A program made the translations under genes and the position numbers. Positions 1-12,459 of a DNA stretch of 64,000 nt are shown here, one piece after another. Where the stretch lies: assembly GCA_003864495.1 (NCBI GenBank), contig ML133495.1, positions 1,537,441 to 1,601,440 of the forward strand, read 5' to 3'. Each line of letters opens with the position of its first letter. Position 1 is the stretch's first letter. The notes under the pieces were generated by a model. That model saw only the letters and a list, made by a program, of their open reading frames with translations. It was not told the origin of the DNA and searched no databases. This DNA comes from Nemopilema nomurai (Eukaryota > Cnidaria > Scyphozoa > Rhizostomeae > Rhizostomatidae).

Positions 1-1774
1 ATTAGATTTTGACAAAGATTTTGGAAAATGAATCTTCCAAATTTTGAAATCAAAAAGTTTAAGTAGTTAGCAATATTGAAAATCCAAAAAATTAGGTGCC
101 TGCAATAAATATGTAGGTTCTGCTGTTATTGCCACTGATTGAGAGCTGGCTTCAAATCCAAGCTGTAAATGTTGTGGGCGAACACAAAACGCATTCACAA
201 TTTACCTAGACTATTATTGCGAAATAAAAGAAAAACATAAGGGAATCAGTTTTGAAAAAATTGATTATGCACTTATCGCCCCAGTTGTGCTTATAATGGG
301 TCTGCTTCCTCTAAATAAGTTTTCAGATTGAGTTTCAAAGCTGGGTTAGTACAAACACATGCCTTTTCTCACTAAAATCGTGTAGTGACGTCATCGACAT
401 CTTAGTAGCAAAAATGATGTTGAGGTTTTCGCATTTTTGATTATTACAAGTTCAGCCACGAATGACTTTGTAAGGCTTTTTGGAAGGCAATAAAATAAAG
501 AAAGTTGCAAGAAAAAGTCTCCATCAATGATTTTTAGAAACATTAGCTAGAACAGGGAGAATATGAATATGCTTTTTGCTCTATTTGATCTCTTGTAAGA
601 AAAATAGCATCAGCTTCCTCTAGTTCTGTTAGGTGAATGTGCAGATGGTAGAAGAGAGAAGGTGAATTGCGAAAGAATTCAATTAGAGGAGAGATTGGGG
701 TGGTAATTGGAGAAGAAAAAAAGAAGCTAAATATAGCTCTCACAGTGCGTGAAGCTTTAGCTTTAGATTCTGTTGAAAAAAACAGATGAATTTTGAAGAT
801 TTTGTTCTCTAAAATTCAGTTCTGCTGCTGGGGAATGAAGTTTTTCCGACATTTAGAAGGCCAGATGAAAGCATGGTCTCAGGAAAATGCTATGAATGCG
901 GCCCCCTACTTAATGCTTTATTGCTTTTATTTATGGTAATGTTAGTGTAGCAAGTTATAGTCTTTGGTTGTTTCTTTGAGAGCCTCCATTATGTCTCGTG
1001 TTCCAACATATAACACTTGATTACGTCGCCCATCTGAAGAAGCCTAAATACCAATTTATCAGACTTTTATTCGTTGTTACGACGACATCATGTAATAAGG
1101 CAGAATGTTGCACGAAGAAGCACGTTTCAGGCAGATGAAATTGCTTTTGAAAATGTTTAGTACAAGGAAGCGCCACAAATAAGTGTCGCTTCAAGAGAAT
1201 TTACGAGAAGCAATATCTTCCGTGACTCTTGAAGAAATTACCGTTGGATTTTCTGGTAACTATGGAGAACTGAATATGATCATACGAGGTATATATCAAT
1301 TCATGCCGGTACATTTTGACCAGCTGTGCACATTTTTATCAAAGAAGCACAACTTTTGGTTTCTGGACTGGAAAATTGCCCCTGTAAACCTCATTCCAAA
1401 ATATATATACGCAGACTCGATGCTCGTGCTTTATATCGAGCGTATCCCTTCAGCAGCGTATCCTAACAAACTTTCACCATGTACCAGGCATTCTAGCCAA
1501 AACGAAAATGCTGGATGCTGCGATTGAAGGGGATGGTCTTATGATCGTTGATTACGAGCCCCAGCAATGAACGCGCGCTAGCAAAAGGCAAAGACACTTT
1601 CCTTGAGAAAATCACTTTTTGAATACTTGTTAACAATGCGAACACCAGCAGCCGGGCGACCCACGTCTTCTAAGATCACGCTTATTCCGCAACCTCCATT
1701 CAATTATTCTGCAAAACAATGCAGACCTAGCGGATGATTGTTAGTGGCTATTATACAATCGATTTATTGCACAG
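1..1774. other. Non-coding flank, no gene recognised
   Basis: This AT-rich stretch runs from the window edge to the first supported gene. An open frame of 114 codons lies at 1183-1527 on the plus strand, but it begins at a GTG, has no ATG near its start and resembles no family I know. The last bases before the next gene (1760-1774) read as a possible splice acceptor, so a 5' untranslated exon of that gene may lie here. I see nothing else. Confidence 0.4.
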
Positions 1775-3860
1775 ATGTTTAGCAAAGTGTTTTCAAAGAT
1801 GTTACTAACAAGCTCGATATTGCTTTTTGCACTTCTTGTCTTGGCAGATGCCTTCCCATATTATAGCGGTGAGTGTGGTAGCATTAGAGCCTGTCTTATC
1901 AGCCGTTACCAATTAGCTAGCAAATTGACCTTTCAATTTATATGCTTTATATACCATGCAAAGTATGGTTCTGGGGTGTAACAGTTGATAGTTAGTTGTT
2001 GCTGTTTGCTGCGCAACTTGTGGTAAGAAGCACATTTGATACAGGTCAGCTCCTGATAATTGCATATTTTAGCCGTAGAAATATTTAGGCCAGCGGGTAT
2101 AAACAATTTATTTGTGTATTGAATTTTTTAAGGTATTCCTTTCTGTACCTTTTTTAGACCATTTTGGTTGCTAAAGCTTCCTCGCTATGATTTCTTTGTC
2201 GAATGTGTTCGTACTGTATTCTTTTTAGGTGGTTCTCAACTAGTTTCAGCTTAGACAAAATTGCCATTTGAATAGCCTAATCTTTTAACAAGATTAAGAC
2301 CTTCTGGATATCTTTCAAAATCATAGAATTTGATAGTCAAAAACTCACAGACTTTCAGTTTTGCGTCTATGAAGCAGGGAAAACAGTAGACTGTTTAAAA
2401 GTAGCTATTCATAAGATTCTTGTGCAACATTTAAAGGGAGTTGCTATCAACCTATTGTTGAGAAGTCGTAGCAGTTCCCTTTATAGCTTCGACGTAAGGT
2501 ATTTCCAAAGCTCCTTTTAGTTGTAGTTTGACATAAACGCGGCAATTAAGGGAGAGACGATGCGCGCCCCTGCTATTGCCAGTCACGTGTCTTTGTCACA
2601 AACGCCATTTCTGATCTCTATTTCCAGGATGGCCTAATGCGGCTAGATTTGCTCCTTCGCAGTACAACGCAAACGCCCGACGGCCCTGGTATCAGCAAGC
2701 GGCAGCTCGTAGTATGCCGGTGGTCAGTCCGGCGATGCGCTACCCCGGCTACCCGAAGCCGAACCCGAGCCTATACCAGAGACCGGCTGCGCGACAGATG
2801 CTGCAAAGCCCGTACCAGCCGGCCCAGTACAACCCGGCCATGAACCAGCAATACAACTCGTTCAATGCCTTCACCACGTCCCCTTCGTGTGACATGTGCA
2901 ATGGCGATTGCAACAACTGGGCCTGCTTCGGTTGCGGTGGCTGTGAGACGCCACAAGCTGTGCAGCAAACATACACGTACCCCTATCAAAGGCAGGATGC
3001 AGGTGGGTCTCTCTTGCGGGTCCCTTTGAGCATCGACTATACTTCGACCTGCAGTTAGTCTACACTGCAATTTGTGACCATTCCCCTAAACATTACGGCA
3101 AATGAGACATGCCAACTATAAACTAAGGCCTTTGAGTTTGTCCGATACAGGCCTTTCACGTATCGGGCAACCTTTGGTAGCTGGTATACTTAGATGAATG
3201 TTGGATGATAGGAATCACAATGTAAAAATGTACTTCACTTACGCTTGATGCCTTTTGGCCTTCTCTTCTTGTAGGACAGTTCCTTGTGCTGCTCTGTAGC
3301 CATAACAGAGACGTGCCTTTATTCAGCCCATTCTGCGTGCCTGGACATTTTGTTTCCCCCAACGGGACATATAGCTCAAATAGTTTCTTTTGTTTGCGAC
3401 AGAAAAGATTTTCTTTAGACTAGATTTGCCTGCATTTTTTAAATCACCAAGAAAAACAAACAGCAGAACTACGATAAATTGTACAGCTACTTAAAGTATC
3501 TTTCAAGTGGAAAGGGACAAGTGGGAGACAGGTACAATTGACAAGTGTCTCTGTTCCTTTCTCACAGCGAGAAGAAAGGGTTCCTTAATTTACTTCAGTT
3601 GCAGTCACCAAATGGCAGCGTTTTCATTTGACGCCTTTTGACATTGCATGCTCAATTGTTTTTCAGCATTCCACGACAGCTTCACGGGCCACGAGATGGC
3701 GCTATCAGGTATGGTCCTGTGGCCAGTTCCAAAGCTGCCGAAAGCCATGCGAAAACTAAACCCACCGAAAACGCGATCCGAAACGTACGAAGAAGAGGCC
3801 GATGACAGCTCAGCCAGCGGATCGGGCGACGACGAAGATGACGAGGATGACTCGCGGTAA
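1775..3860 (+). CDS. Secreted orphan protein with Cys cluster and acidic tail (3 exons)
   Basis: Exons 1775-1868, 2628-3002 and 3667-3860 join in frame to 220 residues; both introns are phase 1 with GT/AG borders (donors GTGAGT and GTGGGT). Residues 1-26 look like a signal peptide: a short basic start, then the hydrophobic run SSILLFALLVLADA. The mature protein is rich in Pro, Tyr, Gln and Asn, with repeated YP/YQ/PxY motifs, then a compact Cys cluster (CDMCNGDCNNWACFGCGGC, spacing C-2-C-3-C-4-C-2-C-2-C). The C-terminus is an acidic tail (EEEADD to DDEDDEDD) after a basic-proline segment. Exon 2 is clearly GC-rich against an AT-rich background. The gene lies 3.3 kb upstream of the minicollagen, in the same orientation and with the same phase-1 intron habit. 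I do not recognise the family; extracellular matrix or nematocyst content is a guess from the signal peptide, Cys cluster and neighbour. The gene structure is well supported, the function is not. Confidence 0.75.
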
Positions 3861-6800
3861 AAACGCAGCAAAGTTGCGTTTCCGCGGGCGCATAGACTGT
3901 CTTGTTGGTTATGACGAGAATACAATCGTCACTACACAAATAAGGAAAGGCTAGCGAGGCATTTTCTTGAACGTCGATCTCCTACATAATTACGATGCTA
4001 ATTGGTAAAAAATCTAATGACTAAAGCATGCACACCATTTGAAGATCTCGAGATCCAAATGCATACTGCGAAGCAGTACTACCCTTCCCAGTAGTAAGAA
4101 TAGAATCACCGTTTCATTGCATCCTACCCACCTACTTTTCACGTTTATACATTTCACTTAAAGCAAGACAATATATCATCACTCTTCCCAGCCAAAAAGG
4201 GCTTTTTCCAAGAGAATTAACGTCCCGACTCGATAATTAATACTTGAAATGGTCATGCGACCTACAGTAACTCTTCTGGTGAAGGCTAACTGCATAATGC
4301 TGGTTGTACTTGCTTTAGAAAGTGATAATCATGATAACGTAAAGCTTAATATTATGAATTTATGATGTGACATTGTTTATGACATACGCTCTGCAATATC
4401 TAGACGATAACAGTGTAAATAATTTTTCGATTTGAAAATCTATTCTTAATCAACAGACTCTGCTTTACTGAATCATGATCTTTTACAACGCCAAATATCT
4501 ACGTCAGATCATTAAAAGACCTTGACTGTTGGCCAAATAAAAGGCTCAATAGAAATGAACTGATTTGAATGCTTTTCCTTGGAATTATCACACATTTTAA
4601 TTACAATTTTGCAACCAAGGGATTGAGCATTCAGTTTAGGCCAAGACTTAAAATCCGTCGGTTAAACTGTTCCCCTCTTCAACAGCAATCAATTACATAC
4701 GCAACAAACTGACCAACAAAGACCTAACGAAATCAAAAATTCTCTCAGTCGACATGGATCAATGCAATGCCCAGAATGAATAGCTGTTTTCTATGTTCTC
4801 CTTTATGATGTTTGATGAACAAGTTAAAGCCAACAGGCCTGGATCCATATCAACATCTACATATTTCTAATTAATGGACTGCTTAAAATATTTGGAAATG
4901 AATTTCGCATCAAAAGTGTTAGCTGTTGGTATGTGCAGAAAGCCCTATAGATGAATGTGTTCTGGAGTGCAGCAGATGCTCTCAAGCAACCTGTGACTAT
5001 CTTGTGTCATTGGTTTTCATTGTCACAAAATTCAATTTGAATTTCATCAGTTACCTTCTTCAAGCACTTCGATACAATAATGACTTGACACTCCATCTTT
5101 CCCGGCATCCAGTTTCTTTGTAAAGTGTTAGACAACATGTAAAAAATCAATTGTTTATTTGTAGCTAATTTTTGGGAGTACCTAATGCTTGCAAGAGAAT
5201 AAGAATGTTTCTGGATAAAAACTATTATTGTCTTTTATGGTAATCTATAAAAAAACTTTGAGGCTTTCCTCCAAGCACTTGAGAAACCAGAAAAGCCGTG
5301 TCTCTTAGCAAGAAACAGTAAGATGCTAGCAAACGAGTCATTTTAAATGAACAAAAGTTGCATGTCTTATTATTCTTATGACTAATTTAGGTCAACAACA
5401 TAGGAAGAAAGGGCAAAATAAGTTCTTAACTCGACTTTTGAATTAAATCGCAATTTGTTTTGCAGCCAAAGATAGCCGTTGAAGAAAGTATCGCGCTTTG
5501 CTTGTTCGTTCAATTACACTGTTGCTTGAAGTTCCAACTTGGGAGCTTTTGTTGCAACCATTAGGGGAATGATTTGGGGCAATGTAAACAGTTAATACTT
5601 TGTAGAATCATGAGAAGTTTTTTGATGCACATTTGCTATATAGCTTCTAATGAGAAAAAGCAACAGTAAACGACTATATTAGGCATAGCCAATTAACTCG
5701 CTATTCTTTCTTTCTCGGGATAGTTGACTAATTTTTTCCATGCAAGGGTAGAGTAACTTAATGGAGAAAGTAAAGATTGCCATGATGAATCCGTACATTT
5801 GTTGTTGAGAAATAACAACAGTTAGCTGTGTAGTAAGTATTAGAATGGACAAGCTTGGCAGCTATAAGGAGAAATGAGATGATCAGCCATGACAGGAGAC
5901 GTGATTCTATGGCGTTCTAGTTCGCAGGCAGGTAGCCCTATTCATTGGTTTGCTTCGATTCTCTGCGCACGGGGTCAAGCGTGGCTAACCATTTGATCTT
6001 TGTGCCACTAACGAAAATCGCTCAAAGAGCAAGGCAATCTATCGTCTGTCATCTTGTTGTTAATAAACAATTATCTTCCAACTGGAACTCACAACTTTAT
6101 CGTCAACAGTGGCACAACAGAGGTATGTACATCTATTACTTTTGCCGGCCAGTTTCTAGGGGTAACAGAATTACAGAATCAAAACATAAACGAAGATTGC
6201 TAGAGTAGTTTCTATGCAGATATCGAACAACAAGAATGAAATGTTTGGAACATGAAAATTTAAGACTTCAGATGCTTTTACTCAAATCAATTTTCATTGC
6301 ACCTTTGACCATTTAAGATATTCTAAGATCAGCTCGGTTATTAGCGAAATAAAGATCCTAATGAGCATAGCGCAAATGACAAAGCTTCTACAGTTTGCCT
6401 GTCACGTACAACGAGGTGTATTGTTTGGGGAAAGAACTTTTGTACAGAGAATCAAATGATAGCCTCAACTACTGCTTTAACTTGCTAAGACCAGCTGTGA
6501 CATTGGTGCTTCACTTTAACTCGGACGGATTGCTTGATTTCAAGCTAAGGTCCTCGAGAAAATTTGAAACATTTTACCCTAGCGTTTATGGCTTCCTAAC
6601 TGTATAGGCTCCCAGTTTTCGTTATGTAGCTTTGAAGAGACATTTACTTTGAGCGCTTCCAGAAAGTAACTGTAATGCCTGAATTTTGCTAAAATTTTGT
6701 TATGATTCTACTTCTAGAAACACTTGTAAAGTCTTAGCCAAGATCCCACACTATAAATCTGTAATGCCAAGAATCTTGTAAATTATTAAGTGAAAACATC

Positions 6801-7168
6801 TCTCAAGTATCAAGTGAATCACAAACCAAAAAATTGACAAAAAAGTAACTGGCTGCTCTTTTGGAATAGTAGATGCATTTTAAATACAATGTTATGTCTT
6901 GGTGCATTTTTGCAGTATTCAGTTTCGTTTTCACTGATAACCAAACTCATTTATGATCATAAAGAACAAGATGGCTGCTGCAACGTAACAAATTTCGGGG
7001 CAATGTTGTTGAAGATTGTCGGAGCATTTAAAAAGTGTTCATGCAGTCTCCCGACCGCTCGGAAGTCTCCAGAGCAATGCTATATTTTGATGCATTTTGT
7101 TATAGTTTCTGTCTATATCGTTTCCAATTTCATGAAATCCTCATCATGAGATTTTACTGTTGTTGCAG
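3861..7168. other. Intergenic, secreted-protein gene to minicollagen
   Basis: About 3.3 kb of AT-rich sequence. Only short chance frames occur (longest about 87 codons) and none has splice or family support. The last bases (7150-7168) form a pyrimidine-rich run ending in TTGTTGCAG, a good splice acceptor abutting the minicollagen ATG. The minicollagen promoter and perhaps a 5' untranslated exon should therefore lie in this interval, but I cannot place them. Confidence 0.4.
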
Positions 7169-9090
7169 ATGATGGGAAGATTAGCAACATTGCTCGCGGT
7201 TGCACTCGTGTGCGTCTGTGTAGAATCGATTCGACACGACAAGCTTAGAGCACGAAGTAAGTTGCTTTTTACTGTGCTGTCCCCTCTTCTTTACAATCCT
7301 GTGAGGTGGCTAATGACTAACCAATACCAACCTTTGGGTGACTTAGCGACGATTTCTCAACTAAAAGAGGCTCAGTCAATTTTTTTCTAATAACGTGGCA
7401 TTTCAGTTCATTTATATATCACTCAAAAGTTTGATATGATTCTTCTCGGGGATCAACTGTAACTTTATGTACGATACAGACTGGGAGGATCGGCCACTTT
7501 CTTCTCAGCAACCATCATTGCTACCTCGTTGAGGTTTAAGCATTGCTTTCAATCTTAAGGGAATAGCCAAGTAACAAATCCCAACGTATACTACACGTGA
7601 AAGGCAATTCTAAAATAAGCATGAACTATTGATACCACGAATAATCATACAAATAAACCCAATTTAACTTTCTTGTTGCTTTATAGGAGATTTGATGCAT
7701 AGAGAAGAATATTATCATGATCGAGCAGGTATGTACTAAAATCATCCTTTTGATAGATAATAGACGATAATAGACGAAAGAGAAGATAGACAAACAGGCG
7801 ATGACATTATCAAAGAAATGACATTAATCATAGAAGGGGTTATCAACGGCCAAGAACACTCTTGAAGTAGTACGATGTTAGACAATAACTTGGTGCTGAA
7901 TAGAAGACACAAACAGGACTGTTTGCAGTAGCTTTATTGCCGCTAAACATTCGTGCAATCTCACTTGTCTCATAGATGGCCACTCTTACTTTGCAGATTT
8001 CATTCAAAAGAGAAGCGCAAATCCATGTGGAATGAGCTGCCCATCTGCATGCGCTCCTGCCTGCTCACCAGGTTGCTGCGGAGCAGCAGCAGCACCGCCT
8101 CCAGCAATGCCAGGCCCAGTGGGGCCACCAGGACCTCCTGGTTTCCCAGGTGGACCTGGTCCTCTCGGACCCCCAGGCCCCAATGGACCTCCTGGTTGCC
8201 CAGGATGCATGGGACCTCCAGGACCACCCGGACCCCCTGGCCCACCAGGAATGCCTGCCCCACCAGCACCATCATGTCCACCAATCTGTCTGCACTGGTA
8301 TGCAATCATTAGCCAAGCTCCCCCACCTGCCCCACAATACTCTTGTCCAACACAATGTCAGCAGCAACCTGGCTGCTGTGGTTCACCACCTCCCCCACCA
8401 CCACCCCCAATGATGCCAAGTTGCCAACCATCATGTGCTCCTCAATGTTGTATGCCCCCTCCACCACCCCCAATGATGCCTAGCTGTCAACCATCTTGTG
8501 CTCCTCAATGCTGCATGCCCCCTCCACCACCCCCAATGATGCCTAGCTGTCAACCATCTTGTGCTCCTCAATGCTGCATGCCCCCTCCACCACCCCCAAT
8601 GATGCCTAGCTGTCAACCATCTTGTGCTCCTCAATGCTGCATGCCCCCTCCACCCCCACCACCAGTTGCCATGCTTCCAATTCCTGCAAGAGCACCACCT
8701 CAGTGCCCACCAGGATGCCCAAGATCCTGCTACCCTGCGTGTAGACCAGCCTGCTGCAACCCAATGCCACCACAAATGCCAATGATGATGCCAATGATGA
8801 TGCCAAGCTGCCAGCCGTCCTGTGCACCTCAGTGTTGCATGCCACAGGCCCCACCACAGGTTATCATGGGTCCCCCTCCTCCACCACAGATGATAATGAT
8901 GCCACCACCTCCACCACCCCAAGCTTGTGCCCCATCTTGTGCACCACAGTGCTGCATGCCACCAGTTATAATCCCACCCCCACCACCACCCCCACCAGCA
9001 ATGTGCCAACCAGGGTGCTCTGCAAGTTGTGCTCCAGCCTGCACCCCAGCTTGCTGCAGCAGAAAACGCTCATCAGAAGAGCAACAGTAA
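7169..9090 (+). CDS. Minicollagen with expanded C-terminal cysteine-rich domains
   Basis: Exons 7169-7256, 7687-7728 and 7997-9090 join through two phase-1 introns to 407 residues. Order: signal peptide (about 1-20), short charged propeptide ending in Lys48-Arg49, N-terminal cysteine-rich domain (CRD) with six Cys at 54, 58, 62, 66, 70 and 71, Ala/Pro spacer, 16 Gly-X-Y triplets (83-130), then a long C-terminal part alternating polyproline with CRDs. There are two full six-Cys CRDs there (one starting [10 protein letters not shown], the last starting CQPGCSASC) and about seven short four-Cys ones ([10 protein letters not shown] type). Classical minicollagens have a comparable collagen stretch with one CRD at each end. 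Family knowledge: minicollagens trimerise, and their CRDs exchange disulfides to harden the nematocyst wall; the Lys-Arg site is the usual propeptide cleavage point. Odd points are the extra CRDs and two Cys inside the triple helix. Identification is near certain; the exact start rests on the first of two adjacent ATGs. Confidence 0.95.
8410..8661 (+). repeat. 63-bp coding tandem repeat, four copies
   Basis: Copies start at 8410, 8473, 8536 and 8599. Each encodes 21 residues: [21 protein letters not shown] or close to it. Copies 2-4 look identical at the DNA level, while copy 1 differs by several mostly silent changes. This points to recent unequal crossing-over or slippage that adds four-Cys CRD units to the minicollagen. 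Confidence 0.95.
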
Positions 9091-10523
9091 CCACATTATG
9101 AATTAGTGGATGCAGCAGCTGTAAATTCTGCATTGTTTGCATTTAGAATCCCCTTTCTATTGCAAACTTGACACATTTTTTAAATCTAATTGCATACTAT
9201 TCATATAAATATATTAAACTGAATGTGAGACATAGGTCTGAAGTAGATGATAGAATTCTGCTTATACATGGGACATGGTATTAATGCTCTCATACTAACA
9301 AGAAGCTTTTCACCAAGAAAATTTGGCTCTTTAGGAGCACGTAAGGGAATGCCATGTAAATTTCAGATACAAAGGATAATTTCTGTAAATAATACAATAT
9401 GCATTACCAAATTTGGGATAATTACAATCATGTTAGTTATGGTTGAAGATGTAATGTGCGCTCTACAACAGTAGCAAGTTTTATGCAGATCCTATTAGGA
9501 GCTGTAGAATTAAAGTAACTGTGCCACAGAATTATTTGTGTTGGTGTTATTCTGTCGTCACTTTTGTTTAGATAATTATTTTAATGTATCATACCATTTG
9601 TAGAAATTTTCTTTTCTTACTGCATTCAGACTTATCTGACCTGATCAATAGCAGCTTTTTATAAGACTCTATTGGTGATCCTCCAAGGCTCTAGCAAATT
9701 GTAAAGTATTTTAATACTCTATTACTATGTTGACAAAGAGAATTTGGGCTGTACCTGTTGTGGTTAGGCAGTTTGGAGATGAACTTTTCTCCAACTTTTC
9801 TCTTTGTTATCCTTTTCAACAGTTCCAATAAGCCATTAAAGGTGCCACATGAAATTTCTATAGGTGTTTCATTCAATGTTTGCATATCAAAAATATGTCA
9901 CTTCTTCTAGCACAAAAGCAGGGATTTTCAACACAGTCTCTCTGCATTCAAGATCAACCAACCAACTCAAAAAACAACCAAATTAACCAACAAGTTGATT
10001 GTGGGGCGAGGTGGTTGTTTCATTTTCATGGTTGGTGGGGGTGATTAAATAAAGGATTTATTTTTTAGTTGATTCTAAAATTTTAATTAACTCATAACAA
10101 AACTTGTAGCTCACAGGAAATGTGAGTTTTAATGACAACCAAATATTGAAAAGTGAAAAGGATCTTTGAAGTTGTGATTTCCAAGAAATTGACAGTTAAA
10201 GCAACATTCTGTGATACTTTAGAAGAATCAGTGTGAGAGAAAATTACTTACTTGAATTAAGTAAACTATAAGTTAGGAGAAATAAAATTTCAGGGCAATT
10301 CAAATATAACTCTGATTTGTGCCTTCCTAACAGGATACATGAAAATAGTTAACTGAAGAACGTGGTCTGAAAAGAACTGATTGATACAGCACTTATTACA
10401 ATTGCTTTCAAGGAAGATGTTATTCATAAAGCAAATTTACTTGATAACCAGCTATATACATTAAAAACTAAAGAAGGGATTTTACAAAGATTGGCTTGAG
10501 TATAATTAACAAATATATATTCA
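9091..10523. other. Intergenic, minicollagen 3' end against enkurin 3' end
   Basis: The minicollagen (+) and enkurin (-) genes converge here. The AT-rich start (about 9190-9225, with ATATAAATATATTAAA) is probably minicollagen 3' untranslated sequence. A TTTATT near 10060 could be a reverse-strand AATAAA for enkurin. No coding sequence is supported. Confidence 0.4.
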
Positions 10524-12459
10524 TTAGTAACCACCAAACCCCATGCCATAATGATTGCTAGCAATGTAGATATTTGAATGCTTTTCTAGCAACTCAATGT
10601 CTCTTTCCAGCTGATTCATTTCTGCTTCCATTCTTTCTTTCCTGTTCTTTTTCGGAGCGGTATCAGTTACCACAGACAAGCCTTGATATTGATGATGAAT
10701 TTCTTCCCAATTTCTTTTTAAGCCATCAATAATCTGTTGCCTGTAAAAGATACAAATTGAAAATTCAAATTGTAAAAGAAAATCAGTGTTAGATGCAGTT
10801 AAATATTTGATTTATATTACAATCATTAAGTAAAAAAATTGGGGGAAATGTTTCCTGGCATAAATGTTAACAAGTAGTAGGTGATCTTTAACTGAGTTTC
10901 AAGAAATACAAGAAGCTTTTTAACAACCAAATACAGAAACACATTGACATCTTCAAAAGGCTATTACAAACCTTTCAGAATCTGACAAGCAATTCATTGC
11001 ACCTCTCTTCATGCTCTCTTGAATATACTCATCATACTCTTGTTGAGCTTGCTCCATATCTTCTTTTCGTTTTGCCAAATACGTAGGTGTCTTTCCATAC
11101 TCCTTTTTCTTTATGTATTTTGGTACAAGACCAGATGGGTCAAGCTCATGCTTCTTACCATCCCTTGTGTCTACAAAATTGGCAACTGGTTTTTTTGGAA
11201 CTGACATAATATTGTCAACTGCATTGTTTGTGATAAAGTTTTTGTTTGATTTTAGTCCCATGACAGGATTCTCTGTATGTCTTGGAACAGGGGGCTTTCT
11301 CCTCTCTTCATCAGGATACATAAAAGATGACTCTGCAAACAAAGATAAATTATAATTAGCTGCATAGACTATAAACTCTAGTTGAAATTAATGATAACAA
11401 ATTAAAGCAGTCCCTGCATCTGTCTGTCTTACATGATGAGCAAACTCAAAAATTTATACCAAAACATTTAGTACTGGATGTGGTTCTTGCATTTTTATCT
11501 TGAAATCCAAGCTTTCTTTTTTTCAACTCACATTAGAGTTTGGTTAACATGTAGCTTAACATTGAAGAAGAGAGAGCCTGTAAAAGAAGTTGGCTTGTTA
11601 CATCATCATGATAAATCAGTTGCTGCCCTTAAACTTAAGATACTATGAATCTTCCCTTTTCAGTTTTGCTTTATTTGATTACTTCTTAGGTGCATCAAAA
11701 ATTTTACTCTACTTACTATCTGGCAGCTTCGGTTCCCTTTCATGCTTTTTCAAGAAACGCCTTGGTTCATTGACATTTACTTCAGCTGGTCCCTAGATAA
11801 ATCAAATATATGTATTAAGTCTTAAGTGAATGAAATTTTGCAAAATACTCTAGAATTTTTCACTTCATGTTTCAAAAATGATATTATAAATTTTGAGCAG
11901 AAGGCCAACATAAAAGCCAAAGTAATTCATAGTCCCTCTGAAAATCAATTGACTGTCGAAAGTACTCACCATTGTTTTGCTTTGTTGCTTGTTATTCCTG
12001 TATTCTGATTTTACATTGTTCGAAAACTTTGAAACATGTCTGCAACAGAAATATTTTGCTTCGCTTAAAAAACAGTGTGCAAAAAAAACAAGTTATCTAA
12101 AAAGCACTATATTCGCGATATATACGGAGCATAACAAAACACACATTGTCTTTAAAACTAAACCCATTACAAACGAAAATTTCAAAAATTAAGACAACCC
12201 AATACTTCGAAGTACACTGCTCGTAAAGTGGCCATAGCTGTGGCAACTGTACCAATTGGTAAATGACAAATTCAAACTTGTCAGAAAAGGCTGGGCGAAG
12301 TCTACTTCTGCCTAAATTGGCCTACTTGCTCTCCTGTTAAAAAATTCCTTCTTTCAAACATAAAAAACTTAAGTCTGAATCAACATACTTTGGCGGTTTT
12401 GGCGGTGGCTCCGATACCTTCGGTATCAAGTTATATATGCTTTCTTCTTCGGAATACAT
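10524..12459 (-). CDS. ENKUR: Enkurin, calmodulin-binding flagellar adaptor
   Basis: Five minus-strand exons join in frame: 12459-12389, 12039-11970, 11792-11717, 11332-10972 and 10740-10524, giving 264 residues against about 256 in vertebrates. Diagnostic stretches are SIYNLIPK near the start, a proline-rich PPPKPPK motif (about 18-24, the place of the SH3-binding motif), KTMGPAEVNVNEPRRFLKKH, HPVMG-like NPVMGLKSNKNFI, SGLVPKYIKKKEYGKTP, and a C-terminal helix ending EKHSNIYIASN. Family knowledge: enkurin is an adaptor of sperm and motile cilia that binds calmodulin and TRPC channels and is a microtubule inner protein of axonemal doublets. The start is the ATG of MYSEEESIYNLI, which matches the vertebrate N-terminus in position. 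It follows PSMD3 tail to head, about 770 bp away. All phases agree and no defect is visible. Confidence 0.95.

Noticed and set aside
1183..1527. Plus-strand frame of 114 codons
   Set aside because: It starts at GTG, has no nearby ATG, no splice partner and no recognisable family.
2637..3070. Several overlapping frames around the GC-rich exon
   Set aside because: High GC removes stops in all frames; only the frame joining 1775-1868 and 3667-3860 makes a signal peptide and a phase-consistent protein.
6889..7149. 86-codon frame just upstream of the minicollagen
   Set aside because: No signal, family or splice support; it probably lies in the promoter or leader region.
8431..9009. 192-codon minus-strand frame rich in Trp and His
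   Set aside because: It is the antisense shadow of the minicollagen Pro/Cys repeats.
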